Source of the DNA: Coffea arabica
Taxonomy: Eukaryota > Streptophyta > Magnoliopsida > Gentianales > Rubiaceae
Assembly: GCF_036785885.1 (NCBI RefSeq)
Contig: NC_092312.1
Span: 16,882,001 to 16,946,000 of the forward strand
Length of the DNA stretch: 64,000 nt
Reading direction: 5' to 3'
How positions within the stretch are numbered: the stretch's first letter is position 1; every line of letters begins with the position of its first letter. The translations under genes and the position numbers were made by a program. Below are positions 9,901 through 20,305 of this stretch, in pieces. Under the pieces are notes generated by a model, which worked only from the letters and a program-made list of their open reading frames with translations, was not told where the DNA came from and did not search any database.

Positions 9901-12848
9901 TTATAATACCAAATAGCTCCCAAAGCAGAGGAGGAAAAAAAGTGCAGGACACTTAAATCAACAGATTTTATGTAGTCTGCGATCCTATTTGATACAATAG
10001 GAAATACACATCGTTATTCCAATCCGCAGAACCATTATTCAATGTTCAACCAATGTAAGGCTCCTAATAGTACATAGAAATTAACTCCTAGTACCATATT
10101 GGATTACCAATCAGTAATATATGATAAAGATGTTCACCGGGATGACCATTTAGAATGTAGGTCAGCGATCATCTCCACTGGCACACACAGCAGGTTTCTA
10201 AATATCAGAACAAATGTATCCAGCTAGTCCAATCTTTGAATTTACAAAACTACAGCATACAACTTTGATATTCCACAAAAGAAGAGAACTCTCAACACTA
10301 TTATTAAGCACACTGGACATCTCTTTAGCTCAGGAAATTTTTTGATGCAGGATCCAGCACACATGCAAGCAAAATTTTATATTCTGCCTGGTTTGGGACA
10401 AATCTGATTAGACCAAAAAATTTTTGAATTATTTAAATTTCACATTAATAGTTGTCCAGTTGGGAAGACGGAGAAGCCAAGGAGTAATCATTTGAAATTC
10501 TTTGTTTTTGCAACCTTAAATTTAAATTAGGTTTTAAATAGGAAACTTTATGTTATCATCTTAACAACTAAAATAAAAACCTCAAGAGAGGCCATAAAAG
10601 ATTCATAATGATTTAAAAATTGTGAACTACCTTGGAGGCCAGCTAATTTCCTTGCATATGAAATTTCACCTTTAAGTCGATCTCTTTATTCCTGTTGAGA
10701 CTTTTGGGATAATCAAAGCGCTTCAACCAAATGTATAGCCCACAAATCTGATGCACGAGACATGAACGCAAATATTAAGAGCTACAATAAGTTTGAAAAA
10801 TACTGCTGTCTTATGAAGTGTCGAGAAGTTTAATTGAACATGCAAAAAGTAAGGAAAGTTTCTTTATTAAAAAAAAGGGCATGTAATTAAACATCCTATG
10901 TATTTTTTATATCTTTTGAGAGGTTAATAGCAAAATGAATCTTCCAAAGTAAGGAAAGCTGAAAACAAAAGTGAAGCCAAACAAAAATACTAAGGTGCCA
11001 TTTTGTTAGTGTAGAGAGAAAATTGTTGAAAAAACTTAGTGTCACAAACCCCACTCAAACCTCCCAAATATAGATAAAAATCATAGAACAACAAAGAAGC
11101 ATGCCAAGAACCATAGAGTACCAGGAGCTAGTAATTGCTCTTAAAAATAATTGATCCTCTAAAATATTTCAAACAGTAATATCATCAACATAACATTCTT
11201 ACTTATCCCCTTTGGCAGTTTCTCATTGTCAAGATCAAATGTAAAGGTCTTTCTTTTGAAGAATATCTATCCGTTAAAGTTGAGGCCATGCATTTCCTTA
11301 GATATGAATGGAGGCATAAACTTTTGATAGCCACCAACAAACATCAACATTTTTTGTCTTTTGTTCAAGCAACCTCACAATTCAATGCATGTTTGATGCT
11401 AGAAAAGTTATACACCATTATGAAATAAAGCCAATGAAAGCAGGAAAAAATTAAAAATGCCCAAAGACATACCAAGATATTCAAAGCAAAGGAACCATTT
11501 TGCAGCTAGACAGATGGAAGATGAGCCTGAAAACTGAGTACTTGATTAGCTGCTATTCAGAACCTCTACAAATACAGAAGCAATAGTGCAAGTAGTTAGT
11601 ATCACTCCACACTTATAACTACAACTGCTACTATTATTTCAGCTAGAGAACTAAAGAAGGAATTTTGTTTGTCCTACCAAGAATAAGATCAATCAAGTGG
11701 ACTTGCATATATCCCACAACCGTGAAGACATAGGTCAGAGGTGGCACATCCATCCTATCATACAAGTCAATAGCTCCAAGAAGCACATCAGAATCTCACA
11801 ATCATTGGTGCTCTTTAACAATGATGCATAGGCCACGAAAACTATATATATATGTGGAATAACTAAAACTTTAAGCTTGGCAGTGAGGCATTTTCATAGT
11901 AAAATGCATTGCTAGTTCGCCCATGAATAGATTAACTAATTAGTAGTGCTAATTAAAAAGCACCTTGTCAATGTAAAAACCCTGGTAGAGTGCTTGGTTT
12001 TTACACTTTTTTTTTTTTTTTTTTGAAAAATCCCAATAAATCTTCATCTTTGTCCATGTTTCTATAATTATTTGCACAAAACTTATTGCATCTTTGGCGC
12101 AAATTAAAGCATCACAGGAACAAAAAAAATTTGTCCAAAAATGACAAATTAGCAAAGTCCGATATCAAAGCAAACTTTTTTGTTGTTCAAAATCCAAGGA
12201 ACACAAATTTATCCATTGATTAGCAAAATAAAGACTAAAAGAAACTCAAAACCTGGCAGCAACTTCTGAGGATTTGCAGTGAAGTTCATTACTTGGACCG
12301 TGTACAATGAGCAAAAAGGAACACCAAAATAATTCTGACAATTGTAGCGGGAAGCAAAGAGACCAAAAGCAGGGAAAATAACGACAATGGAAGACATGAG
12401 ACTAACCAGAATCATCTTCTTGGACTCGGAAACACTCTGCAATCACAAAAAAATAGGTCAAGTTCAGATAAGGAGAAAACAACATGAACAAAAAATTTAA
12501 TGAAAGAAAAATCTCAAAGTGTTTAGATTCAAAACCTAAAGTGATATCAGATTTGTCTCTCCTACTTCCTCATCACATAGACAGCTAGAAGAAGAGGAGG
12601 ATTTTGACCCAAAAAAATAAAGACAAGAGAGAAGAAGAGGAGAGAACCTTCGAGCAATTCTTTTTTCCCCCTTACCGTTTGTTCTCGGCTAGATAGGGAG
12701 ATAAAAATGATGAAGCAGCTGTCCGGTTCCAATGTCCCTTTGATGGTCAGTTCAGTTGGCTACGTGTTGGGTAGAGGAGGAGGTGGGTGGGGGAGGGGCT
12801 GGTGTTGGGTCCAAGAGGTCAGTTTTGGACTCCTTCATGGACCATTTA
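9901..12848. repeat. 3-kb duplicated block B, copy 1
   Basis: Nearly collinear and highly similar to 20306-23688, same orientation. The match starts at TTA.AATACCAAATA.CTCCC and ends at the shared block GGTGTTGGGTCCAAGAGGTC and CATGGACCATTT. Relative to copy 2 it lacks about 290 bases after 10847. It also has 30 extra bases near 12692, which keep the frame of the candidate exon there. The block starts only eight bases after the DPH3 copy 1 unit ends. It contains exon-like pieces of an unrecognised minus-strand gene, listed separately, and no complete gene. Confidence 0.85.
10631..12757 (-). pseudogene. Remnant of an unrecognised multi-exon gene in block B copy 1
   Basis: Reading the minus strand, several intervals have proper splice borders and coding sequence kept in both block copies. 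One ends at donor ACG/GTAAGG (12676) and encodes a segment around IKGTLEPDS. The next, 12436-12253, has acceptor TTGCAG and starts SVSESKKMILVSLMSS with a hydrophobic stretch. The interval 11794-11678 encodes SDVLLGAIDLYDRMDVPPL and YVFTVVGYMQVHLIDLIL. The interval 10747-10631 encodes ICGLYIWLKRFDYPKSLN but reaches a stop (QGN, then TAG), where the other copy reads on as QGIYLASE. I do not recognise the family. The hydrophobic pieces suggest a membrane protein. The stop and the lost internal segment point to a decayed gene. Confidence 0.4.
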
Positions 12849-12893
12849 AACTCGTTCAGTCATGGTGGTTTCATTCCCAGTTCCCACCTCAAA

Positions 12894-13834
12894 AAATGGG
12901 TTCAATCTGAATTTGAATAGATGGAATTGATTGCATGTTACAGCCTAAAAAAATTTGCTCTCCTCTTCCGTTGGATGATGCTATGGTAGTTTTTTTTCCC
13001 AGTTCCCACCTGTGACTATGATTATCGATTCGGTTTCTTCTTCTTAGTTAATGCATCTGTACCCTGATTCAAGAATCAGAATTGGTCTTCCTCATTCGAA
13101 ATCAGGTAGAGATCATATCAAGCATTTTAGAATGCAGTAGATTGCTCGAAAAAAGGGGTAGAAAGAAACCTGTTAAAAAAGGTGCAGCACATAGGGCTTG
13201 ATCACAATATTGAACATGCTAAACTTCCAAAATCACAAACTGGAAAATAATTCTATTTCAATTGATATCCGTAAAAATACACTCAACAGACAATAAAACC
13301 AATTCTCACCATCAAGCTACAATACATATATATATATAGGCCAACAGGAAAATGACAAAATCTTAGGGGAAAAAAAAAAAAGAAAAGGAATCAAAATTCG
13401 CTCTCCGCGAGATTTTCAAGCGACGGCAACCGGCTGTCGCTTGGGAGGTTCGATATTCTTATTCTTGCGATTGGAATCGGCGAAATCTTCCGTATTATAG
13501 ATGACGGTGATGTAAAGAGAACAGCTAGGGCATCGAGCGATCTCTTCGCCCAGACGGAGTTCTTCCCTGGTGATCTGGAAGAGGTCTCCGCAGGGGCAGG
13601 GATACGTGAAGGCCTGGAGCTCCTCGTTCCATTCCATGTCCTCAATCTCTACGTCGTCGTACGACATCTGATCTCTCGCTGTTTTCAAGCCCTGGACTGT
13701 AGCTGCTTCTTTGAACAGAGTTAGGGTTTTGGGCAGCCTCGCTCAGGTGGGTTGCCCGGCTGGCGGAGGTGGCGTCTATTAAAGTTGGGGCTCCTTGAAC
13801 CGCCTTCCACGAATCAGAGTGTCTTAAAGGATTA
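12894..13834. repeat. DPH3 duplication unit, copy 2
   Basis: Second copy of the unit described at 8865-9892. It has a deletion near 13325 and several small indels outside the coding region. The coding part differs at only nine of 252 positions by my count. It begins 45 bases after block B copy 1 ends. Confidence 0.88.
13416..13667 (-). CDS. DPH3: Diphthamide biosynthesis protein 3 (CSL zinc finger), copy 2
   Basis: Complete 83-residue single-exon protein, starting at MSYDDVEIEDMEWNEE. The zinc ligands C24, C26, C46 and C49 are present, and the finger reads CPCGDLFQI, the usual family form, so this is the likelier ancestral-type copy. Its role is the same as for copy 1: a small metal-binding partner in diphthamide synthesis on eEF2 and in tRNA modification, in the cytosol. 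All nine nucleotide differences from copy 1 are transitions, six of them amino-acid changing. Upstream, the sequence is shared with copy 1 for about 170 bases, so both probably inherited the same core promoter. The C-terminal tail (KNKNIEPPKRQPVAVA) is identical in both. Confidence 0.94.
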   Translation of the reverse strand: MSYDDVEIEDMEWNEELQAFTYPCPCGDLFQITREELRLGEEIARCPSCSLYITVIYNTEDFADSNRKNKNIEPPKRQPVAVA

Positions 13835-14714
13835 AGCGAGTGCAAGACGACAGCGTACGCTGCCAAACCATTTCATTATTATTATATTATAATCGTTATC
13901 AACACTGGGAATATTAATTAATTGAGTTTATCCCGTAGTTGGTTTAAGAGGCATTTGCATGTGGTTTATGCAAATGGAAGTTGGACAGGAACACACCTTC
14001 TTCCTCAGGACTTGTTCGCTTTTGCGGCTGTCTTCTGCGATAGGAACCAACACCGTCAAGTCGTTCTTCGAGCCAAGACAGCAAACTTCCGACTCAAGTA
14101 CTTCTTTTTCTTCTTCAAATTTAACGCCTCATCTCTGGCTGCTTTCGATAGATTAAATGCTAGTAGTACTTTTTCTAGCAGATGCGAAAATACGTGGGCC
14201 TAGGGATGGTTGAGGAGGAGATTTAGGTATGGTATCGCTAATTATACCGATCTCTCTTAATTTCTTTTATTTTCTAATGAATTTCTGTGGGCCGCGCACC
14301 ACATCAGAAGGGTTGGTTTCAAAAGTTGGGCACCCAAAAAAAAAATTTTTTTACCTTGCTGGATTTTGGCTACAATAACTAAATTAGCCAGAATTTCAAA
14401 AAAAAAAAAAAAGAAAAGAAAGTTTTAGCCAAAAATAAGGACTTAGGGACTAATTGGCTAAATTTATTTTACTGAAAAAAGTTGATGGACTAAATATGGG
14501 ATTTTGCCCTAATGCAATGTATAGAAGTTAAAAATGAAAATAAATAAATAAGGACTAAATTTTTATGTACTATTTTTTTTTTTATATATTTGCAGTTATG
14601 GATATTATATATTAGTAGAATGTGTCTCATTATTAGAAAAAATAATAATTAATAAGAAACGACTTTTTGTACTAATTCCTCCCAGACGAAGATAAGCCAA
14701 CTTCCCAATTTAGC
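13835..14714. other. Intergenic region between DPH3 copy 2 and the DYW PPR gene
   Basis: Divergent upstream region of both genes. Short reading frames exist but show no family resemblance. The stretch 14281-14560 is AT-rich with A and T runs and phrases such as GGGACTAATTGGCTAAAT, which look like an old transposon fragment. No ends could be defined. Confidence 0.4.
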
Positions 14715-16838
14715 ATGAACAGACTTCAAATGGTCAGTAGCCGAAAACAATGCCTACAGAAACTGCCGACTTTTAGTTTTAAAATCACCCAGCAAATTGG
14801 CCTCAACTCCATCCCACTTTCACATGCTTCAATTCTCAAAGAACTCAAAGAATCAAAGCCCCTCCAACAAGTCCATGCCTACATAATTACCTCTGGCCTT
14901 TCTAGCAACATTTTTCTTTGCAACAGATTAATGAACTCGTATGCTTCTTGCGGACTTATGGATTGTGCACAGCACATATTTTCTGGAACTGAAAATAGGA
15001 ATTTCGTTTCTTGGACAATTTTAATATCTGGGTTCACAAGAAATGATCTTCTCATTGACGCAATTAAGGCCTTCCATGACATGATTTTGAATTATGTGAG
15101 GCCTAATGCAAATACAATTTCGAGTATTCTGCCTGCATTTGCAAAACTGGGGCTGACACGGATGGGCAAATCAGTCCATGGTTATTGGATTCGGCAGAGC
15201 TGTGGAAGGAATGTGTTTGTCGAATCAGCTTTGGTTGATATGTATATGAAAATCCGGTGCATGAATTTTGCTAGACATATATTTGACAATATGCCTGACA
15301 GAAATCTTGTTTCATGGAATTCTGTGATTTTGGGTTACTCCGATAATGGGTCTGGTGAAGAGGCATTTAACCTTTTTAACTGTATGAGAAGGAAAGGATA
15401 TTCCATCGATGTCTTTACCATAATGAGCTTGATTTCAGCTTCTTTAGGTGTAGGGGATTTGAGTTTAGCAAGGGCGGTCCATGCCTTGACAATTAGAATC
15501 GGGTATGTCAGTGATCGACTTGTCATGAGTGCCTTCATGGATTTATATATAAAGACTGATGGTGTTGATGATGCTTATTGTATTTTTAATGAGATTTCAA
15601 AGAAGGATATAGTTGTTTGGACTGTAATGTTATCAGGGTTTTTGAGGAAAGGAAAATGGAACAGGAGTATAGAACATTTCAACGAGATGATCGCAGCAGA
15701 AAAATCAGCTTTAGATGCTGTTTCTTTGGTAAGCATCTTAGCAGGCTGCAGCAGTTCTGGAGCTCTTCAACAGGGTAGGCGGATACATGCAATGGTGATG
15801 AAAATTGGTTATCAAAGCGATGTCTTTGTCGGATCAGCTGTCATAAACATGTATGCTAATTGTGCAGAAATTTGTGATGCAGAAAGGTATTTTGGTTCTA
15901 TGAAAGAGAAGGATGCGGCGTGCTGGAATGCACTAATTTCTGGTTATAGCATGAATGGGTACGGTAATGACGCTATTGATCTCTTTTTGAAGATGAAGGG
16001 TTCTGGCATAAACCCTGATGAGTGGACGTTATTATCAGCCTTGTGTGCATGCAGTCACGCAGGGATGGTTGATCAAGGACTCCATATTTTTCACCATATG
16101 GCCGAGTTTTGGAACATAGTTCCCAATTCAAAGCACTATGCTTGTGTTATTGATCTTCTTGGCCGTGCGGGACTGTTAGATGATGCTTACCGAATGATTT
16201 GCAATATGCATCTGCCCCCGACTGTTGATGTTTATTGTGCCATGCTTAGTGCTTGTAGAGTTCATAGAAACATGGAGATGGGAGTTGAGATAGCGCGGAA
16301 GCTCTCTGCGCTGAAGCCTACTGATGTGGGGCACCATATATTGCTCTCCAACATGTACGCGTTGGCTGGAAATTTGGAGGCTGTAAAGCTGACAAGGACA
16401 TCATTACGATTGACAAGACTGAAGAGGTATCCAGGTTTTAGTTCAATTGAGATCGATGGAGAAATGTACACATTTATGGCAAGTCAGAAGGATCATCCCC
16501 AATACCAGCATATCAGTGGGTTCCTGAAGGGCATAATCTTGAAAATTAAATCAGAAGGTTATGTTCCAGACAGAGAATGTGTACTTGAGGAGGTTTCGGA
16601 TGATATGAGGGAGGATATTCTGTATCACCACAGTGAGAAGTTGGCCATTGCTCTTGGCCTGTTGAAAACCAAACAAGGAACGGTCATACGGATAACAAAA
16701 AATCTTCGCACTTGCAATGATTGTCACTCCGCCAGCAAGATTATCTCTAAAGTTTTTGGAAGAGCTCTAATCGTAAAAGATGCCAATCGGTTCCATGTTT
16801 TTCAGGATGGAATCTGTTCATGCAAAGACTATTGGTGA
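14715..16838 (+). CDS. DYW-class pentatricopeptide repeat protein (organelle RNA editing type)
   Basis: Intronless gene for 707 residues. After a basic N-terminus (possible organelle-targeting peptide, residues 1-40), about a dozen P, L and S type PPR repeats occupy residues 50-530. The E and E+ domains follow (LLSNMYALAG... then the YPGFSSIEIDG region) and the protein ends in a complete DYW domain finishing in DYW. The deaminase zinc signature is intact: H639 and E641 in HHSEKLAIA, then C667 and C670 in CNDCH. The second metal site has H694, C701 and C703. Such proteins bind a specific site in a chloroplast or mitochondrial transcript and deaminate C to U. The target transcript cannot be told from sequence. 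I do not assign an Arabidopsis orthologue. The start at 14715 gives a normal-length leader; a second ATG lies five codons downstream. Confidence 0.94.
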   Translation: MNRLQMVSSRKQCLQKLPTFSFKITQQIGLNSIPLSHASILKELKESKPLQQVHAYIITSGLSSNIFLCNRLMNSYASCGLMDCAQHIFSGTENRNFVSWTILISGFTRNDLLIDAIKAFHDMILNYVRPNANTISSILPAFAKLGLTRMGKSVHGYWIRQSCGRNVFVESALVDMYMKIRCMNFARHIFDNMPDRNLVSWNSVILGYSDNGSGEEAFNLFNCMRRKGYSIDVFTIMSLISASLGVGDLSLARAVHALTIRIGYVSDRLVMSAFMDLYIKTDGVDDAYCIFNEISKKDIVVWTVMLSGFLRKGKWNRSIEHFNEMIAAEKSALDAVSLVSILAGCSSSGALQQGRRIHAMVMKIGYQSDVFVGSAVINMYANCAEICDAERYFGSMKEKDAACWNALISGYSMNGYGNDAIDLFLKMKGSGINPDEWTLLSALCACSHAGMVDQGLHIFHHMAEFWNIVPNSKHYACVIDLLGRAGLLDDAYRMICNMHLPPTVDVYCAMLSACRVHRNMEMGVEIARKLSALKPTDVGHHILLSNMYALAGNLEAVKLTRTSLRLTRLKRYPGFSSIEIDGEMYTFMASQKDHPQYQHISGFLKGIILKIKSEGYVPDRECVLEEVSDDMREDILYHHSEKLAIALGLLKTKQGTVIRITKNLRTCNDCHSASKIISKVFGRALIVKDANRFHVFQDGICSCKDYW

Positions 16839-17213
16839 GCCTCCTGGCGGAGAAATTACATTATAAGTTTAAGGTTCTGTATCTCGAATACCAAGTCATG
16901 CACCTTTATTTAATCCAAAAAAAATTCATGCGTTTTTTACTGTCAAATTCCTTTGATTCAAACATCAATCTATCAAAGAAGTCCTCTTGCTGTATTATAA
17001 GGACTCTGAAGTTTAAGAACAAAATATTAGTGATCAGCGGAGGAAAGGTTACAGTAAGGAGAAATTACTGAAATTGATTGAGAATGAGTTCCATTAGTCA
17101 AAAATAAATAATTAATATATAAAAACCTAGAAACAGCTAACTGACTAAAAGAAGGTTATTCTCGGCTTTTCCGGAGAGAGTTTGGAACATGAACGAGAAG
17201 CAAAAGAATTTTT

Positions 17214-17441
17214 GGCTATATTTGAATTGAGGGATTCAACAAACGATTTAAAAAGAATCACTAAAAATTTTCTAATTATTTGGATTGTTTGGGAGGTATT
17301 TGAATTTATAATTAACTGATGATTTAAAAGCGTTCGAAACATGAAAATAATTGATGAATTACACATGCAAATGCCTCTTAAATAATCTAAACAGTTAAAT
17401 TGATTTGAGAGGATTTCAAATTCCTCAATCCAAGAGAAGCC
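17214..17441. mobile_element. Candidate short inverted-repeat element (MITE-like)
   Basis: The left end GGCTATATTTGAATTGAGGG and the right end, read on the minus strand (GGCTTCTCTTGGATTGAGGA), match at most positions, enclosing 228 AT-rich bases without a gene. TTT lies on both sides, but in an A/T-rich area this is weak evidence for a target duplication. The rest of 16839-18383 holds the PPR 3' UTR and the 3' flank of the B3 gene; nothing else is recognised there. Confidence 0.4.
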
Positions 17442-17445
17442 TTTG

Positions 17446-17480
17446 CGCGCGCGCGTGTCTGTGTGTGTGTGTGTGTGTTT
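17446..17480. repeat. Compound (GC)n(TG)n microsatellite
   Basis: Alternating purine-pyrimidine tract, GCGCGCGCGC followed after TGTC by (TG)n and then a T run. It directly abuts the right end of the candidate element at 17214-17441. Such tracts are length-variable and can adopt Z-DNA. Confidence 0.85.
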
Positions 17481-18383
17481 TTTTTTGGGGGTAAGCGAAG
17501 CCTTTGTGCTTGTTTCTTCAATGTTCATCGCATTTCTCTTATTTTTCTCCCTGAGAGTAATGTTCAAGAATTGGCCGAGATTTCTCCAAGAGTCGGTGAA
17601 GTAGTAAAGGACTTTTTATGGCTGCTAACGCAGAGAACCGTTAGTGAGAAATTTCGCATCGACTACATTGCCACCAACTTCATTTCTGAACCAGTTAATA
17701 CGCTAAATTTACTAGATAAAACTATTAGGATCTGACAGAAGCTAGTTAACTTGAAACCCAACATAGGCTTTCCTTTAGCATTCTGCACGAAATTGACAAT
17801 CTTTCAAGCATGAGTTTGGTTTGATGGACATAGGTTACTGCCAGCCAATGAAATCAACAAGTGAGACTCCAAATGAAACTGGACTACATCAATTAGATAC
17901 TAACAATACAGAGAACAAAATTGTGATGGAAGAACAGGTGTATTGGCAGAGTAAATAAAAACTTTGAGGGAAAGTAAAACAAGAAAGCTCAGAGTGCTAA
18001 TATCATGTTTTCAGCAAATCTGATTACAAGCAAAATGCCTAAAGAATGAGCTCATTGGCTCTGCACATTGTTCTAACTTCCTTCTAGCTAGACTAATAAG
18101 AAAGCTACAAATATTCCAATGAATTGCTGCTATATATCCACTAGCACATGAGCTCAGCTGAGAGGGCATGGTTGATCAACTGAAGTTCTCTGATCTGCAG
18201 TAGCTTGAACGTGCAACTCCACCACTTCAGCTACTTCCAACAACACTAAACCAACTCCTTATTCCAGCTAGCCATACTTCTACTTAAGACAAAAATGTTA
18301 AGCGATAAAATCGAGCATCATGACAGTTACTTGAAAGATATATCCAAGTGCATGAATCTTGCACATACCAAAGTTGCTTGTTT

Positions 18384-19470
18384 CTAATCATCAGAAATAT
18401 GGACCTGGAGCACCTTTTCACCAATAAGTTCAAATATGCAGACATTGCCAATCTTCAGCTTATTATCGCGCACAAATCTGGTCCATCCTCCCACAAAAAC
18501 AAAGTTTCCGCCGTTAATTGTATAATTCACTTCCCATTCTTTACCTTCTATATTTTTCAGCGTGATTTTTGTCTTGGCCTTTTGGAAGTGTTTCTCTGCA
18601 AATGACTTGGGTATGATCTGCACAAAAGATGCATCCAAGTAAACATTAATCCGTTCAACTTTGGAAGGACAAAACAATTAGTACATTGGAGACATAATTG
18701 CTGCAACCACTGGATGATCTCAAGAATCGCCTGAATTTTGTCCAGATATGCCATTCAACCATTCAAATTCTCTATTACCTCAAACCATAAAAACAATCTT
18801 ACCATTAAAAAAGGAGGATTAACGTTGTAACGTTTGATGTTTGTCTCAAAAAAAGGATGCTGAGAGCAGAATTCCTGCAATGTAGCACCTTCTTCTCTAC
18901 TCTGACTCTTCTCTCTTGGTTGAACATGGGTAGTGTGCTGATCCAAGTTTTTGGTACCTGAGTTTGCAACTTCTTGATTTGTTCTCTCCACTCCACTTTT
19001 ATCAAAAATTTGAACAGTGAAGCACCTATCTCCATGGTCATAATGGAAGAGGAGAAAATCATGTTCCTGCAGCAAGTTATCTTCCACAAATTTCTGCCAA
19101 TCATCTCCCAGAAAGACATCACCATCGTCAGTCTTGACTACTTTAACAGACCAACAGCTTCCATATGAAGTCTCGAGGATTATTCTTTTAGGTATCCCTA
19201 TTAGAACATCCCTTACAAATTGCGGAGGAATTTTCTGCAACAGATCGTGATATGGAACAAGAAAACTTGGTTGGAATTTTTTTTATCATTAATCAATTAG
19301 CCAATGACTAACAAGAACTGCAAAGAATAAGACATGATTTGTCATATGAATGCATCTATGAAAAAAATTACCAGTCTATTCTCTACAAGTTGATTAAAAA
19401 TCTTGAAGAAGGCAGGCCTCTGGTCCAATATGATCTCATCCTTATCTTTCCCCAGGCTCTTGTTCACCAT
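18384..19470 (-). CDS. REM/VRN1-type protein with two B3 DNA-binding domains
   Basis: Three minus-strand exons: 19470-19372 (MVNKSLGKDKDEII), 19234-18803 and 18617-18384, all in phase 0, giving 254 residues. The first B3 domain spans the exon 1/2 junction (FFKIFNQLV... KIPPQFVRDVLIGIPKRIIL ... FLLFHYDHGDRCFTVQIFD). A Ser/Gln-rich linker follows, then the second B3 domain (IIPKSFAEKHF ... GGWTRFVRDNKLKIGNVCIFEL). B3 domains bind DNA through a pseudobarrel; plant REM proteins act in the nucleus, and VRN1 is one member. With this splice model the second B3 loses its first strand. An alternative junction (donor after 18760, acceptor before 18658) also keeps the frame and restores residues ending NVYLDASFVQ, giving 282 residues. 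I cannot decide between them. Family assignment is firm; exact exon 2/3 borders are not. Confidence 0.82.
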
Positions 19471-20305
19471 TTTCTCAAGTATAAGTTTCACGACTTTTTC
19501 GTTCAATAATCTTGTCTATTCAGTAAAATCTCCAGCCCTGGAATCAACAGCTAAGAACCATTACTACGTTGCCAACGTGGTTGGTGAAAAAGCAATTAGA
19601 TGCAGACTAGAAGATGAACACCGAGCTTTTGCATGGAAAGAAATTAAACTAATGTCCAAAATTAATTGCTATAGATGTATTTTATGATTCAATTTTTTTT
19701 ATATAACCAATGAAATCAAGCAATTATAACTGAATACACAAAATAGATAGGGCATCGACATTTATTATTTTAGTTTAAAAAATGTCATCAATACTTGCAT
19801 TAAAAATTTTGCAGTTAAGTCACAAGCACCTTGATGCATGTCATTACCAAGTTTGAATTTATCAAAAAGCGCATAATATTTCTTGTCTACAATAAGTGCA
19901 ATTACCATGCTGTAAAGTTCTGGTTAAAGCAAGTCCTGTGTATTTCTTTCTCAGTCCAAGTACTGTTTTTGTTTTAGCCGAGTATGTTTTCATGCATTTG
20001 TAATGCATGTTCAACAGAACCTTTACCTTGTACAAAAATTAAAAGAAATTAACATACAAACAACAATGAATACAAAATTCATGGCAAAATCTTCTATTTC
20101 CTTATTCATCATGAAAGACAATATGAAATTTTGAGGCATACGAAAATAGCAGCATATATAACCAATAAACCTCGAGATGCAAACCTATGATATATTAGTA
20201 AGATAAGTTTTAATAGTTTGTTGCATGCTTCTCTGAAGTAATACAAGAACTAAAGAAGTTCATCAAAAACTATTTTTAACCACAAATACCAAGTAAAAAG
20301 AAATT
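19471..20305. other. Intergenic, upstream of the B3 gene
   Basis: AT-rich, with no convincing gene or defined repeat. Short frames near 19403-19687 are the reverse of B3 exon 1 and its flank. Confidence 0.5.
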
